The notes beneath the pieces were generated by a model. It was not told where the DNA came from and did not search any database. It saw only the letters and a program-made list of their open reading frames with translations. A stretch of 19,894 bases of DNA from Candidatus Dadabacteria bacterium (GTDB lineage Bacteria > J088): the NCBI GenBank assembly GCA_003695505.1, contig RFIY01000204.1:1-19894 (forward strand). Reading direction: 5' to 3'. Both the position numbers and the translations under genes were made by a program. This document shows positions 19,323 to 19,894 of this stretch, in pieces. Position 1 is the first letter of the stretch; every line of letters begins with the position of its first letter.

Positions 19323-19520
19323 CCCGGGCCAACGACGAGAGCGCGACGTTTTGTGTTCACTCTTATGGCGGCAATGAATCCATCGGGAGATCGAAAAGAC
19401 CGTGCTCACAGCACCTGCCAACAGATGCACCCTCGGCGGATCAACACCGTCCCCGCTGCGTTTCGCACCGGGATCAGCGTGCATCCTCTCGCGAATCATC
19501 GCCGCTAGCAGGGACCTGTC
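19323..19520. other. Intergenic spacer between the MshEN gene and dppC
   Basis: Largest gap in the window, 198 bases. It holds a small hairpin, GTGCT-CAC-AGCAC (19402-19414), without a T run, so not a typical terminator. An ATG at 19365 opens a 47-codon frame ending at TAG 19506, in phase with dppC, but it lacks a ribosome site. AGGGA at about 19511 fits the TTG start of dppC. I see no good promoter. Confidence 0.6.
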
Positions 19521-19894
19521 TTGTCGCGCACGGTGCAGATCGCAGTCGGGATCCTTGCTCTGCTGGCCGCAGGCGCCCTGTTCGCACCGTGGCTTGCGCC
19601 ACACGACCCGGCCCAGATCGTACTTGAAAACGCGTTCGCGCCGCCCTCTCTGAGTCACCCGTTCGGCACGGACGACCTTGGACGGGATCTGTTTTCGCGC
19701 GCGCTCTACGCAGGACGCATCAGCTTTTCGGTCGGCATCGTCGCGGTCGGCATCAGCGTCGCCATCGGCATCCTGCTTGGCGCGCTGGCTGGTGTCAGTG
19801 GCGGCCTGATCGACATTGCGATCATGCGCCTGGTCGATCTGATGCTCTGCATCCCGTCGTTTTTCCTGATCCTTGCTGTCATCGCGTTTCTCGA
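19521..19894 (+). CDS. dppC: Peptide-type ABC transporter permease, DppC/OppC family (3' end outside window)
   Basis: Second inner-membrane permease of the importer; the first 124 codons are visible and the frame runs off the window. A first membrane span lies at about 6-22 (IAVGILALLAAGALFAPWLA), followed by PHDP. The signature HPFGTDDLGRDLFSRALYAG is the clearest family mark. ISFSVGIVAVGISVAIGILL and DLMLCIPSFFLILAVI match the next two spans. A TAG at 19506 blocks any longer frame, so the first usable start is TTG at 19521, with AGGGA a few bases upstream; GTG at 19533 is the alternative. The TTG form gives a normal short cytosolic N-terminus. Its partner is the dppB product; ATPase genes (DppD/DppF type) would be expected beyond the window. 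Confidence 0.92.
   Translation, partial: MSRTVQIAVGILALLAAGALFAPWLAPHDPAQIVLENAFAPPSLSHPFGTDDLGRDLFSRALYAGRISFSVGIVAVGISVAIGILLGALAGVSGGLIDIAIMRLVDLMLCIPSFFLILAVIAFL

Noticed and set aside
19402-19414. Hairpin GTGCT-CAC-AGCAC as a terminator
   Set aside because: Only five base pairs and no following T run, so it does not support termination.
19365-19508. Short 47-residue frame before dppC, in phase with it
   Set aside because: No ribosome site, no recognisable motif and a TAG before dppC; the in-phase position may be chance.

Overview
The window is GC-rich, densely coding chromosomal DNA from a Gram-negative bacterium. Four predicted lipoproteins, a periplasmic lytic transglycosylase and a probable outer-membrane barrel protein support this. 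The layout (a TPR lipoprotein followed by a LolB-like lipoprotein, plus Slt and Ppx) looks proteobacterial. The DnaE differs from the E. coli type because its PHP domain keeps a full metal-binding set, so I do not fix the class. I saw no tRNA, rRNA, insertion sequence, CRISPR array or prophage. The largest gap between genes is 198 bases.

The left block (1-8474, minus strand) reads, in transcription order: HDAC-like deacetylase, a membrane protein with two cyclic-nucleotide-binding domains, Ppx/GppA phosphatase, guaB, guaA and the first 547 codons of dnaE. The genes overlap by 1-4 bases or lie 13-28 bases apart, so this looks like one operon. GuaB and GuaA make GMP from IMP, Ppx/GppA enzymes act on polyphosphate or pppGpp, and DnaE is the replicative polymerase. 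A good sigma70-like promoter inside ppx could give guaBA-dnaE a separate transcript.

The pivot (8507-8535) is a perfect 9-bp inverted repeat whose spacer holds overlapping -10 boxes for the two divergent blocks. It is a strong candidate operator controlling both.

The right block (8537-19894, plus strand) starts with envelope genes: a soluble-type lytic transglycosylase, a large secreted HExxH peptidase/beta-propeller/beta-barrel protein, a TPR lipoprotein and a LolA/LolB-fold-like lipoprotein. It continues with a peptide-type ABC importer: a lipoprotein binding protein, a DppB permease and a DppC permease cut by the window edge. Between the two permease genes, coupled to dppB by a GTGA overlap, lies a stand-alone MshEN-domain protein, a candidate c-di-GMP receptor. 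The most unusual items are this MshEN gene, the cyclic-nucleotide-binding membrane protein that looks like a degenerate M50 protease, the peptidase-propeller-barrel fusion, and the divergent operator.
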